The position numbers and the translations under genes are program-made. Of a DNA stretch of 64,000 nucleotides, positions 9,361 to 18,085 are shown in pieces. Source of the stretch: Saccharopolyspora oryzae. Its GTDB lineage: Bacteria > Actinomycetota > Actinomycetes > Mycobacteriales > Pseudonocardiaceae. The notes below the pieces were generated by a model, which was not told the DNA's origin, ran no database searches, and worked only from the letters and a program-made list of their open reading frames with translations. Position 1 is the first letter of the stretch. Each line of letters opens with the position of its first letter. The stretch is from NCBI RefSeq assembly GCF_027853915.1, contig NZ_JAQGLA010000009.1, positions 1 through 64,000 on the forward strand, written 5' to 3'.

Positions 9361-10677
9361 ATGTCCACCGCCACCACCAGCAGACCCGCTGCGGAGAACC
9401 GCGCGGTGCTGCGTCGAGTCGTCACCGCGGGCGGGGTCGGCACGCTGATCGAGTACTTCGACTACGCCTCCTACAGCTACCTGGCGACGACCATGGCGAC
9501 GGTGTTCTTCCCGACCGAGGACCGCTCGGTGGCCCTGCTGAGCACCTTCGCCGTCTTCGCGCTGTCCTTCCTCGTCCGGCCGATCGGCGCACTGCTGTGG
9601 GGGTCGCTCGGAGACCGGTTGGGGCGCAAGCGGATCCTGGCGACGACGATCCTGCTCATGGCGGGTTCGACCTTCGCCATCGGCCTGATCCCCGGCTACG
9701 CCTCGATCGGTATCGCCGCGCCCGCCCTGCTGCTCCTGCTGCGGATGACGCAGAGCTTCTCGGCCTCCGGGGAGTACGCCGGGGCGGGCACCTTCATCGC
9801 CGAGTACGCGCCGGACCGCAAGCGCGGGCTGTTCACCAGCATGGTGCCGATGAGTTCGGCGGCCGGTTTCCTGCTGGCTTCGGCCATGACCACCACGCTG
9901 TACTCGGCGCTGTCCCCTGCGGCGATGGAGACCTGGGGCTGGCGGGTCCCGTTCCTGCTGTCCGGGCCGCTCGGTCTGGTCGGGCTCTACCTGCGGTTCC
10001 GCCTGGAGGAAACGCCGCAGTACCGCCGGCTGGTGGAAGCCGAACGGGCTGCTCGGCCCGCGCCGCAGCGGTCGAAGCTCGCCGATCTCCCGGGCATGGG
10101 CAAGCTGTTGCTGATCATGGCGCTCAACGCCGGTGGTTACTACCTGCTGCTCGGGTACGTGCCGACCTATCTCATCGAGCAGGTCGGCATGAGCGAGGCC
10201 GACTCGAACCTGGTCGTCATGATCGCCCTGGTCGCCTACGTCGCCATCATCCCGGTAACGGCGTCGCTGTCGGACCGGCTCGGCCGCAAGCGCATCCTGA
10301 TCGCGGCCTGCGCGCTGCTCATCCTGCTGAGCTACCCGATGATGGTGGCGCTGTCCTTCGGTGGCATGGTGCTCACCACCTCCGTACTCGTCCTGCTGCT
10401 GGCCATGTTCTCGCTCAACGACGCGGTGTTTCCCGCCTTTTTCGCCGAAGCATTCGCCACCCGTTCCCGGTACCTGGGTTTCGCACTGCCCTTCAACGTC
10501 GGCGCCGTCCTGTTCGGCGGTGTCGCCCCCTACGCGGCGACTTGGTTGATCGCGCAGACCGGCAACTCGCATGCCCCGGCCTTCTTCCTCGTTGCGGTAG
10601 CAGCTCTGTCCCTCATCGGCGTCCTGCTCGCGAACGAAACCGCCCGAAAGCCCCTACCGGAGGATCGGGCGTCCTAG
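9361..10677 (+). CDS. MHS-family MFS transporter
   Basis: This is a 12-helix major facilitator of 438 residues in the metabolite:H+ symporter (MHS) group. The N-terminal block GGVGTLIEYFDYASYSYLAT and the LVRPIGALLWGSLGDRLGRK loop are characteristic. A second DRLGRKR loop near residue 305 starts the second half. The GAGGAGG ribosome site is close to the ATG. It follows the PucR gene on the same strand and is closed by a hairpin. The substrate is unknown; a nucleobase, ureide or organic acid would suit the neighbours. Confidence 0.85.
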   Translation: MSTATTSRPAAENRAVLRRVVTAGGVGTLIEYFDYASYSYLATTMATVFFPTEDRSVALLSTFAVFALSFLVRPIGALLWGSLGDRLGRKRILATTILLMAGSTFAIGLIPGYASIGIAAPALLLLLRMTQSFSASGEYAGAGTFIAEYAPDRKRGLFTSMVPMSSAAGFLLASAMTTTLYSALSPAAMETWGWRVPFLLSGPLGLVGLYLRFRLEETPQYRRLVEAERAARPAPQRSKLADLPGMGKLLLIMALNAGGYYLLLGYVPTYLIEQVGMSEADSNLVVMIALVAYVAIIPVTASLSDRLGRKRILIAACALLILLSYPMMVALSFGGMVLTTSVLVLLLAMFSLNDAVFPAFFAEAFATRSRYLGFALPFNVGAVLFGGVAPYAATWLIAQTGNSHAPAFFLVAVAALSLIGVLLANETARKPLPEDRAS

Positions 10678-10694
10678 CTCGGGTCACCCGATGC

Positions 10695-10732
10695 GGGCGC
10701 GCAGCAGGATTCAAAACCCTTGCTGCGCGCCC
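10695..10732 (+). terminator. Hairpin terminator after the MHS transporter
   Basis: A 12-bp perfect stem (GGGCGCGCAGCA with its complement), extendable by two pairs, closes a loop of about 10-14 nt. It lies 18 nt after the transporter stop. No T tract follows. The remainder of the 263-nt gap to 10941 shows nothing recognisable. Confidence 0.65.
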
Positions 10733-10940
10733 ACGTTCGTATTAGGAGAACGTTCCTGGTGAAGGACACAGGTGCTGCAGATCGCGACCGATCAAGTGGC
10801 GCACGTGCTTGGTTGTCCGGTGTCGTGGGCTGGTCCGGCCGAGGACGAGCACCTGGTCATGGGCGTGCATCACGGTCTCGAGTCCGGAACGGCGAGCAGC
10901 TGACGGCGCTTCGCCGATGGCGAGCGTTCCGGCGCTGGGG

Positions 10941-11576
10941 TCAGGAGTGCAGGGCGCCGTCGAAGACGGTGTCCAGCAGGATCTCGATCTCGTGCCAGAA
11001 GTCGAAGCTGGGCGGATCGTGGGAGATCCACCGGTAGAGCACTGAGAAGTAACCGACTGCGAGCAGGCGTCCGACGTGTTCGGGGTCGGCGCCTGGTCGC
11101 AGCTTCCCGGCGTCGGCGGAGTTTCCGATGACGTCGGCGAGTGCGTGTCCGAGCGCGGGGTCGACGATCAGGTTCGTCGCGCGCAGCCCGGGAAGCAGGA
11201 GGGCCATGGCCTCGGCGCGGGATTCCTCGTTGGTGGCCACGAGCTCGGCGAAGAACGTCCGGAGCTGCTCCTTCGCGTTCGCGGTGCCCGACACGCTTTC
11301 GGCGAGCACGCGTGCGGCGCGCTCGCGGCGGCGGAGCGTCCACTCCTCTAGGAAGGCCGCCTTGCGCGGGTAGTGGTTGAAGACCGTGGCCCTCGCGACG
11401 TCGGCGCGCTCGGCGATGTCGTCCATCGTCGTGCTGTCGTAGCCCCGGTCGACGAAGAGCTCGATGGCGGCGCGGAAGACGTGGTCTCGCCGTTGTTCCC
11501 GCTTGCGGGTCTGGCGGCTCTGCCCGGCAGGTGGCACCTGCTCGCCCGGTTCGGCATTCATCTCGGCGCTGCGCAT
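10941..11576 (-). CDS. TetR-family regulator
   Basis: This is a 211-residue repressor. The N-terminal TetR helix-turn-helix (about residues 28-75) reads IELFVDRGYDSTTMDDIAER, then ADVARATVFNHYPRKAAFL. The C-terminal ligand-binding half is helical and unassigned. It is divergent from the MBL/FAH pair, and a perfect 14-bp palindrome lies in the gap at 11640-11653, so it most likely represses that operon and itself. The start could also be the ATG at 11561; neither has a strong ribosome site. Confidence 0.88.
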   Translation of the reverse strand: MRSAEMNAEPGEQVPPAGQSRQTRKREQRRDHVFRAAIELFVDRGYDSTTMDDIAERADVARATVFNHYPRKAAFLEEWTLRRRERAARVLAESVSGTANAKEQLRTFFAELVATNEESRAEAMALLLPGLRATNLIVDPALGHALADVIGNSADAGKLRPGADPEHVGRLLAVGYFSVLYRWISHDPPSFDFWHEIEILLDTVFDGALHS

Positions 11577-11601
11577 TCGATCCCCACGTCGGCTTGAAAT
11601 C

Positions 11602-11631
11602 TTGACACCCTCCAGTCGCCAACCCTATGGT
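11602..11631 (+). promoter_or_regulatory. Sigma-70-like promoter of the MBL/FAH operon
   Basis: TTGACA at 11602-11607 and TATGGT at 11626-11631 are separated by 18 nt. They point toward the MBL-fold gene at 11781. The palindromic operator starts 9 nt further on, so bound repressor would block initiation. Confidence 0.6.
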
Positions 11632-11639
11632 GCGAAAAA

Positions 11640-11653
11640 ACTTGGATCCAAGT
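11640..11653. promoter_or_regulatory. Palindromic operator, probably for the adjacent TetR protein
   Basis: ACTTGGATCCAAGT is a perfect 14-bp palindrome in the divergent region between the TetR gene and the MBL gene. Its place just after a good -10 element is typical of a TetR repressor site. Assignment to this TetR is inference from position. Confidence 0.65.
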
Positions 11654-11780
11654 CCAATAATGTACTCGAGTTCATGTTACTGGCTGCGTCCGCGCGCGAC
11701 GTCCACGTCAGAACCAGCCGCACGACACCTCGGCCCGGCCGCTGGCCGGCGACGGGGGTGATCGCGGAGGAAGGGACTTC

Positions 11781-12755
11781 ATGAGCAGCTCGACGTACGA
11801 CAAGGGCCTGCACGACCTCGGGAACGGCTGCTACGCGTGGATGCTGCCCGACGGCAGCTGGGGGTGGAGCAATTCCGGGCTGATCACCGGTTCCGGCACC
11901 TCGCTCATGGTCGACACGCTCTTCGACCTCGCGCTCACCCGCGAAATGCTCGACGGCATCGCGCCGGTGCTCGGGCAGCACCCGCTCGGCACGCTGGTCA
12001 ACACGCACTCCGACGGCGACCACGTCTTCGGCAACGAGCTCGTCGCGGCACGAGGTGTGGAGATCGTGGCGTCCGCGGCTGCCGCGGAGCTGATGACGCA
12101 GGAGGCGGTGGAGCAGCTCGCCGGGATCAAGAAGGTGGCCGGGCCGACCGGTGACTTCGCTCGGCACATCTTCGCACCGTTCGACTTCGAGGGGATCACC
12201 GCGACCGGGCCGGACCGGACGTTCGAGGGCGAGCTGGGCCTCGACGTCGGTGGCCGGGAGGTGTGGCTGATCCAGGTCGGCCCGGCGCACACCCCGGGCG
12301 ACGCGCTCGTGCACGTCCCGGACGCGAAGCTGCTGTACGCGGGCGACATCCTGTTCGTCGGCGGCACGCCGATCGCGTGGGCCGGGCCGATCGACCGGTG
12401 GATCAACGCGCTCGACCGCATCCTCGACATGGACGTCACGACGATCGTGCCGGGGCACGGGCCGGTGTCCGGGAAGGCCGAGGTGTCGGCCATGCGCGAG
12501 TACCTCGTGTTCGTCGAAGCCGAGGCGCGCAAGCGGTTCGAGGACGGGCTCGACGTCGACGCGGCGATCGCGTCCATCGACCTGGGCGAGTACGGCGAGT
12601 TGCCGGAGCACGGCAGGCTCGCGCAGAACGTCATCAACGTCTACCAGCAGCTCAACCCGGACATGCCGCGCGAGGAACGGCTCCTCGTGCTCGGCCGAAT
12701 CGCCGCGCTCGAGGGCTTCCCCGAGCTCGACGCCACCGCGGGAGGGAACGACTGA
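11781..12755 (+). CDS. MBL-fold metallo-hydrolase
   Basis: This is a 324-residue metallo-beta-lactamase-fold enzyme. The metal motif NTHSDGDHVFGN (H-x-D-x-D-H type) is near residue 75, a second metal histidine is in GPAHTPGDALVH near 172, and PGHGPVSGK lies near 228. These are the usual dinuclear site ligands. It overlaps the following FAH-fold gene by one base (TGATG), so the two probably act on successive intermediates. The substrate is not evident. TetR control is suggested by the promoter and operator at 11602-11653. Confidence 0.85.
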   Translation: MSSSTYDKGLHDLGNGCYAWMLPDGSWGWSNSGLITGSGTSLMVDTLFDLALTREMLDGIAPVLGQHPLGTLVNTHSDGDHVFGNELVAARGVEIVASAAAAELMTQEAVEQLAGIKKVAGPTGDFARHIFAPFDFEGITATGPDRTFEGELGLDVGGREVWLIQVGPAHTPGDALVHVPDAKLLYAGDILFVGGTPIAWAGPIDRWINALDRILDMDVTTIVPGHGPVSGKAEVSAMREYLVFVEAEARKRFEDGLDVDAAIASIDLGEYGELPEHGRLAQNVINVYQQLNPDMPREERLLVLGRIAALEGFPELDATAGGND

Positions 12756-13684
12756 TGCGTTTCGTCACCTACGCCTCGCCGGCCGGCGGAGACCGCGTCG
12801 GCTTGGTCGTCGACGACCAGGTGCTGGGCCTGGAGCCACGCGTGACGCTGCTCGACCTTCTCGACGCCGACGACCTCGCCGCTGCGGGGGAGCGGGCCGC
12901 AACCGCGCCGAGCGAGACGTTGCCGCTCGAAGGCCTCACGCTGCGCGCCCCGCTGCAGCCCCGGTCGATCCGCGACTGCACCGGGTTCCTCCAGCACCTG
13001 CGCAACTGCCAGGGCGCTGCCGACATCCCGGTCGACGAGCGGCACAACCAGTTCCCGGCGTTCTACTTCTCCAACGTGGCAGCCGTGATAGGCCCGCACG
13101 ACGACGTGGCGATCTCGCCGGGCAGCGAGAAGTTCGACTACGAGCTGGAGATCGCGGCGGTCATCGGCCGGGCGGGCTCGAACATCCTGCTCCACCGGGC
13201 CGAGTCGCACATCGCGGGGTACCTGCTGCTGTGCGACTGGAGCGCCCGCGACCTGCAGATCAACGAAATGGCGATGCAGCTGGGGCCGGCCAAGGGGAAG
13301 GACGGGGCGAACACGTTGGGACCGATGCTCGTCACGCCGGACGAGATCGAGCCCTTCCGCAGCCGCAACGCGTTCGACCTCGGCATGGCCGGGTACGTCA
13401 ACGACGAGTTGGTGAGCGAGGGCCGCTGGGACTCGATCGACTGGGGCTTCCCCGACATGATCACCTACACGTCGCGGGGCACCACGCTGCGACCCGGTGA
13501 CGTCATCGGCTCCGGCACGGTGCCGAGCGGATGCCTGTTCGAGCACTTCGCGATGAACCCGGACGAGTTCAGGGGCTGGCTGCAGCCCGGGGACGTGGTG
13601 CGGCTGGTCGTCGAGCAGCTGGGCGAGATCCGCCATCGCGTGATCGAGGGGGAGAAGCCGCAACCGCTGAGCTCGGGCTTCTGA
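12755..13684 (+). CDS. Fumarylacetoacetate hydrolase-fold protein
   Basis: This is a 309-residue FAH-fold enzyme, a family that includes C-C hydrolases, decarboxylases and isomerases acting on 2-oxo or beta-diketo acids. The typical acidic metal site shows as EKFDYELEIAAVIG near residue 126 and CDWSARDLQ near 160. KGKDGANTLGPMLV near 180 and GDVIGSGTVPSGCLFE near 250 are family motifs. The ATG overlaps the MBL stop. The exact reaction is unknown; aromatic or sugar-acid degradation is possible. Confidence 0.85.
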   Translation: MRFVTYASPAGGDRVGLVVDDQVLGLEPRVTLLDLLDADDLAAAGERAATAPSETLPLEGLTLRAPLQPRSIRDCTGFLQHLRNCQGAADIPVDERHNQFPAFYFSNVAAVIGPHDDVAISPGSEKFDYELEIAAVIGRAGSNILLHRAESHIAGYLLLCDWSARDLQINEMAMQLGPAKGKDGANTLGPMLVTPDEIEPFRSRNAFDLGMAGYVNDELVSEGRWDSIDWGFPDMITYTSRGTTLRPGDVIGSGTVPSGCLFEHFAMNPDEFRGWLQPGDVVRLVVEQLGEIRHRVIEGEKPQPLSSGF

Positions 13685-13856
13685 GAACGTCGGTGAGGGC
13701 GAGCCCCGTGTTCTGCTCCTCGATCATCGTCCTTTGTGGACTGCGCGGCGGCTCGAGCGGCCGCGCGCGCGAATCCTGCCAGGATCAACTGCGGATCCGG
13801 GTTGTAGAACTCGGCTTCAAGAGCTTCTGGATGCGGGTTAGGGGTGCTTCAATCAG

Positions 13857-14315
13857 GTGGTGACTGCCAACAGCCAATCTCCGAACGTCGTGACCAGTTG
13901 CCGGGTGATCGCCGCCAGTGCGGAGCGGATCTTCGAACTGATCGCCGATCCGGCACAACAGCCGCGGTGGGATGGCAATGACAATCTCGCCGAAGCTCCC
14001 GAAGGGCAGCGCGTGCGCGCCGTGGGAGAGGTGTTCACCGTGAAGCTCACCCAGGGCAGCGTCCGCGAGAACCGCGTGGTGGAGTTCGAAGAGGGACGTC
14101 GCATCGCCTGGCTGCCGTCCGAACCCGGCAAGCAGCCGCCCGGGCACCTCTGGCGGTGGGAGCTCGAACCGACCGCCGATGGTCGCACCCAGGTCTGCCA
14201 CACCTACGACTGGTCCCACTTGACCGACGAGAACCGCCTGCCCCGCGCCCGCGCCACAACTGAGGACAGGCTCCGGGCCTCCCTGGACAGGCTCGCCGAA
14301 CTCGCAGAATCCTAA
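13857..14315 (+). CDS. SRPBCC-superfamily protein
   Basis: This is a 152-residue START/Bet v1-like ligand-binding protein. The N-terminal SCRVIAASAERIFELIADPA and the later LWRWELEPTADGRTQVCHTYDW are typical of polyketide cyclase/AHSA1-type domains. Two consecutive GTG codons (13857 and 13860) can start it; AGGGG at 13840-13844 is somewhat far. It stands alone, with 172 nt before it and a minus-strand IclR gene after it. Its ligand is unknown. Confidence 0.75.
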   Translation: MVTANSQSPNVVTSCRVIAASAERIFELIADPAQQPRWDGNDNLAEAPEGQRVRAVGEVFTVKLTQGSVRENRVVEFEEGRRIAWLPSEPGKQPPGHLWRWELEPTADGRTQVCHTYDWSHLTDENRLPRARATTEDRLRASLDRLAELAES

Positions 14316-14467
14316 TCGACCACGAAGTCCGGCCGGACTACCGAAACCTGCTGGGACACGACCTCGAACTGCTGGGCGTCCAGTGGGTGCGTGGCGGCGG
14401 AACATCGCGAATTCCCTGCGGCGCGATGACCCTCGCACGCGGTGACGCTGCGGTGGGGCCAGCGCCG

Positions 14468-15235
14468 TCAGAGAGTTCGGTGGCCTAGTGCGGCGGAGAT
14501 TCGCTGGGCGGCGCGGCTGACCACTTTGACCAGGCCGCGCATCCGGGCTGCGGGCATGTACGGGCGGGTGGCTGACACGCTGATCGCGCCCACCAGGGTT
14601 CCGGTGGCGTCGCGGATGGGGGCGGCTACGCAGCGGATGCCGGGCTCGTTGTCCTCCATGTCCATGGTCACCTGCGACGTCGCGTACTCGCGCATCCGGG
14701 CGGTGAACGTCTCGATGTCGTCGTTGGCCAGCGCGGGCTCCACCGAGGTCTCGGTTTCGTAGAGCTGTTCCCACTCCTGCGGCGAGTCCAGCAGCAGGGC
14801 CATGCCGACGCCGGTGCGGGTGAGCGGCATCCGGTGCCCGATCCGCGAGCGCATCTCCGCACCTCGGGAACCGGGCAGCTTGTCGAGGTAGAGCACCGAC
14901 GAGCCGTCACGCACCGCCAGGTGGACGGTGTCCTGCAGCTGCTCCGACAGCTCTTCGAGGATCGGCCGGGCCACCACCGGCAGCGGGTTGCCGTGCAGCG
15001 CCTGGAAACCGAGTTCGATGAGCGTCGGACCGAGCACGTAGCCGCCCCGCCCGGATCGCAGGTACCCCTCGCGGACCAGCAGCTGCACCAGGCGGTGCGC
15101 GGTGCTGCGGCCCAGGCCGGTCCGCTCGACGAGGGTGCGCAGATCGGTGGCGCCGTCGGCCACTGCGCGCACTATCGCAAGCCCTCTGGCCAGGGTCTGG
15201 GTGCCCGGGGGAGCAGCGGAATCCTCGGTGACCAT
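14468..15235 (-). CDS. IclR-family regulator of the galactonate operon
   Basis: This is a 255-residue IclR regulator. An N-terminal winged helix (LVERTGLGRSTAHRLVQLLV, near residue 40) is followed by the C-terminal effector domain with the usual TRTGVGMALLLDS and RCVAAPIRDATG stretches. It is divergent from dgoK with 65 nt between starts and so probably controls the D-galactonate genes. The E. coli system uses a GntR regulator (DgoR) instead. The start at 15235 is chosen over a long upstream extension lacking family residues. Confidence 0.88.
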   Translation of the reverse strand: MVTEDSAAPPGTQTLARGLAIVRAVADGATDLRTLVERTGLGRSTAHRLVQLLVREGYLRSGRGGYVLGPTLIELGFQALHGNPLPVVARPILEELSEQLQDTVHLAVRDGSSVLYLDKLPGSRGAEMRSRIGHRMPLTRTGVGMALLLDSPQEWEQLYETETSVEPALANDDIETFTARMREYATSQVTMDMEDNEPGIRCVAAPIRDATGTLVGAISVSATRPYMPAARMRGLVKVVSRAAQRISAALGHRTL

Positions 15236-15300
15236 GATCCCGATCCTACATATGGGGACGGTGTTCGCATTATCGGGAAGAATCTCGCACAGTTCCGCCC

Positions 15301-16287
15301 ATGACCGACGCCAGCCGCCTCCCGGGCCTGATAGCACTCGACTGGGGAACCTCCGCGCAGCGCGCCTGGCTGCTCGACCGCGTCGGCCGGATCATCGACG
15401 TCCGCCGCCCTGACCAGGGCCTGCTCGCCACCACGGAGGGCATCGACGTCCGCGACGGCCATGCGCGGGAACTCGCGTACGAGGCGGCGTTCTGGTCGGC
15501 CTGCGGTGACTGGGTCACCGCGCACCCGGACGTGCCGGTGATCGCCTGCGGCATGGTCGGCAGCGCCCAGGGCTGGGCTGACGCCGGCTACCGCACCGTT
15601 CCTGCCGACCTGCGCTTCGGAGCCGACGCGCTCGTGCGGGTGCGGCACCGTCGAGGAGTCGTCCACCTCGTGCCCGGTTTGCGGGTTCCGTCCGCCGCGG
15701 ACGTGCCCGGCGACGTGATCCGAGGTGAGGAAGCGCAGATCATCGGTGCGCTCGAGGCGCTGGACGAGCCCACCGGAGTGGTCACCCTGGTCCTGCCCGG
15801 CACGCACAGCAAGTGGGTGAGGGTCGACAACGGCAAGGTGCTCTCCTTCACCACCGCGATGTCCGGCGAGCTGTTCGGCCTGTTGACCGCCGATGGGATC
15901 CTCGCCCGCACGGCCGTCGAACCACGTCGCGACGACGAGGCGTTCGCCCGCGGGCTGGTCGCCGGGCGCTCGCGCGGTCTGACGGCCGAGCTCTTCGGCG
16001 CCCGTCCGCTCGTGCTCGACGGCCTCCTGGATCCGGCGTCGGTGCACGACTACGTCTCGGGCGTGCTCATCGCCCACGAGGTCGCGCACCAGTTGCCGAC
16101 CACCGCCCCGGGCCGGGTGCTGCTGTGCGGAACCGAGGACCTGTGCCGCCGCTACGAACGCGCGTTGGCCGCGCACGGCGTCGTCCCGACCGTGTTGACC
16201 GAGGACGTCGCAGCGCGCGGGCTCTGGCGGATCGCGTGCTCGACCGGACTCCACCACCCCGAAGCACAGGAGCAGCAATGGCAGTGA
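15301..16287 (+). CDS. dgoK: 2-dehydro-3-deoxygalactonokinase
   Basis: This is a 328-residue DgoK-family kinase that phosphorylates 2-keto-3-deoxy-D-galactonate, the second step of galactonate breakdown. It opens with LIALDWGTSAQRAWLLD, the phosphate-binding start of the ASKHA fold. VIACGMVGSAQGW (near residue 80) and LPGTHSKWV (near 165) are the DgoK signatures. It overlaps dgoA by 10 nt and leads the dgo operon, opposite the IclR regulator. Confidence 0.92.
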   Translation: MTDASRLPGLIALDWGTSAQRAWLLDRVGRIIDVRRPDQGLLATTEGIDVRDGHARELAYEAAFWSACGDWVTAHPDVPVIACGMVGSAQGWADAGYRTVPADLRFGADALVRVRHRRGVVHLVPGLRVPSAADVPGDVIRGEEAQIIGALEALDEPTGVVTLVLPGTHSKWVRVDNGKVLSFTTAMSGELFGLLTADGILARTAVEPRRDDEAFARGLVAGRSRGLTAELFGARPLVLDGLLDPASVHDYVSGVLIAHEVAHQLPTTAPGRVLLCGTEDLCRRYERALAAHGVVPTVLTEDVAARGLWRIACSTGLHHPEAQEQQWQ

Positions 16288-16892
16288 ACGGCAGCGGACT
16301 CGTCGCGATCTTGCGCGGCATCACGCCGGACGAAGTGCTCGCCATCGGCGAGGTGCTCGTCGAGGCGGGCATCGACGCCATCGAGGTGCCGCTGAACTCG
16401 CCGGACCCGTTCACCTCGGTCGAGCGGCTGGCCGGATCCTTGGGCGGGAGCTGCGCGGTGGGGGTCGGCACGGTGGTCGACGTCGCGGACGTGCCGCGAG
16501 CCCACGCCGCGGGTGCGCGGATCGTCGTCGCGCCCAACACCGATCCCGCGGTCATCGCCGCAGCGGTGGAAGCGGGCATGCGGCCGTACCCCGGAGTGGC
16601 GACGCCGACCGAGGCGTTCGCCGCTGTCGCCGCCGGCGCGCGGCACCTGAAGTTGTTCCCCGCCGACGCGGTCGGGATGGCGGGGATGAAGGCGTGGCGG
16701 GCGGTCCTGCCACCGGACGTCGAACTGCTGCCGGTCGGCGGGGTCGACGAGACCAACCTCGCCGCTTGGGCGGCGGCCGGAGCGGGCGGGGCCGGGCTCG
16801 GTTCCGCGCTCTACAGGCCAGGGGACACCCCCGCACAGGTCGGTGCCCGGGCGGTCGCGATGCGGCGCGCCTGGGCGGGTGCCACCCGCTGA
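16278..16892 (+). CDS. dgoA: 2-dehydro-3-deoxy-6-phosphogalactonate aldolase
   Basis: This is a 204-residue class I KDPG/KDPGal aldolase that splits the phosphorylated intermediate to pyruvate and glyceraldehyde-3-phosphate. It has LVAILRGITPDE near the start, the catalytic Glu36 in DAIEVPLNSP and the Schiff-base Lys125 in RHLKLFPADAVG. The ATG at 16278 lies within the end of dgoK, indicating coupling. KDPGal rather than KDPG specificity is inferred from the galactonate dehydratase next door. Confidence 0.9.
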   Translation: MAVNGSGLVAILRGITPDEVLAIGEVLVEAGIDAIEVPLNSPDPFTSVERLAGSLGGSCAVGVGTVVDVADVPRAHAAGARIVVAPNTDPAVIAAAVEAGMRPYPGVATPTEAFAAVAAGARHLKLFPADAVGMAGMKAWRAVLPPDVELLPVGGVDETNLAAWAAAGAGGAGLGSALYRPGDTPAQVGARAVAMRRAWAGATR

Positions 16893-16931
16893 GTCGGCAC
16901 CGGCAGCACTAGAAGAAGGAAAACGCACCAG

Positions 16932-18080
16932 ATGAAGATCACGTCAATGACGACATACCAGGTGCCGCCGCGCTGGCTGTTCCTGAAGATCGAGACCGAC
17001 GAAGGCGTCGTCGGGTGGGGCGAGCCGGTCCTGGAGGGGCGCGCCGACGCGGTGGCCGCCACCGTCGACGAGCTCTCCGACTACCTCGTCGGCCAGGACC
17101 CGTCCCGGATCGAGGACCTCTGGACGGTGCTCTACCGGGGCGGTTTCTACCGGGGTGGCGGCATCCACATGAGCGCGCTCGCCGGGATCGACCAGGCGCT
17201 GTGGGACATCCGGGGGAAGACGCTCGGGGTGCCGGTGCACGACCTGCTCGGCGGCCGGGTGCGCGACCGGATCAAGGTCTACTCCTGGATCGGCGGCGAC
17301 CGCCCGGCCGAGACCGCCCAGGCCGCCCGGGCCGTGGTCGACCGCGGCTTCACCGCGGTCAAGATGAACGGCACCGAGGAGCTGCAGTACCTCGACAGCT
17401 GGGCCAAGGTCGACCAGTGCGTGGCCAACGTCGCCGCGGTGCGCGAGGCGGTCGGACCCGACGTCGGCATCGGTGTCGACTTCCACGGCCGGGTGCACCG
17501 GCCGATGGCCAAGGTGCTGCTGCGCGAGCTGGAGCCCTACCGGTTGATGTTCGTCGAGGAGCCGGTGCTGTCCGAGCACCTGGATGGCTTCGCCGACGTG
17601 CTGCGGAGCTCGCCGATCCCGATCGCGCTGGGGGAGCGGCTGTACTCGCGGTGGGACTTCAAGTCGGTGCTGGCCTCCGGCGCGGTGGACATCGTCCAGC
17701 CCGATCCTTCGCACTGCGGCGGGATCACCGAGGCCCGCAAGATCGCGCACCTGGCCGAGGCTTACGACGTGGCGCTGGCGCTGCACTGCCCGCTCGGTCC
17801 GATCGCGCTGGCCGCCTGCCTGCAGATCGACGCGGGCTGCTACAACGCCACGATCCAGGAGCAGAGCCTGGGCATCCACTACAACACCTCCAACGACCTG
17901 CTCGACTACCTGGCCGATCCGGCGGTGTTCACCTACGACGCCGGGCAGGTCGCGATCCCGACCGGCCCGGGGCTGGGCATCGAGATCAACGAGGAGTACG
18001 TGGCCGAGCGCGCAGCCGAAGGCCACCGCTGGCGCAATCCGGTCTGGCGGCACGCCGACGGTTCCGTGGCGGAGTGGTGA
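16932..18080 (+). CDS. dgoD: D-galactonate dehydratase
   Basis: This is a 382-residue enolase-superfamily (mandelate racemase group) enzyme that dehydrates D-galactonate to 2-keto-3-deoxygalactonate. Metal ligands Asp183 (VDFHGR), Glu209 (FVEEPV) and Glu235 (LGERLY) are present, as are the catalytic histidines His185 and His285 (ALHCPLG). These numbers fit the pattern known for E. coli DgoD. It is the first catalytic step of the pathway although third in the operon, 39 nt after dgoA. Confidence 0.94.
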   Translation: MKITSMTTYQVPPRWLFLKIETDEGVVGWGEPVLEGRADAVAATVDELSDYLVGQDPSRIEDLWTVLYRGGFYRGGGIHMSALAGIDQALWDIRGKTLGVPVHDLLGGRVRDRIKVYSWIGGDRPAETAQAARAVVDRGFTAVKMNGTEELQYLDSWAKVDQCVANVAAVREAVGPDVGIGVDFHGRVHRPMAKVLLRELEPYRLMFVEEPVLSEHLDGFADVLRSSPIPIALGERLYSRWDFKSVLASGAVDIVQPDPSHCGGITEARKIAHLAEAYDVALALHCPLGPIALAACLQIDAGCYNATIQEQSLGIHYNTSNDLLDYLADPAVFTYDAGQVAIPTGPGLGIEINEEYVAERAAEGHRWRNPVWRHADGSVAEW

Positions 18081-18085
18081 GCCGG

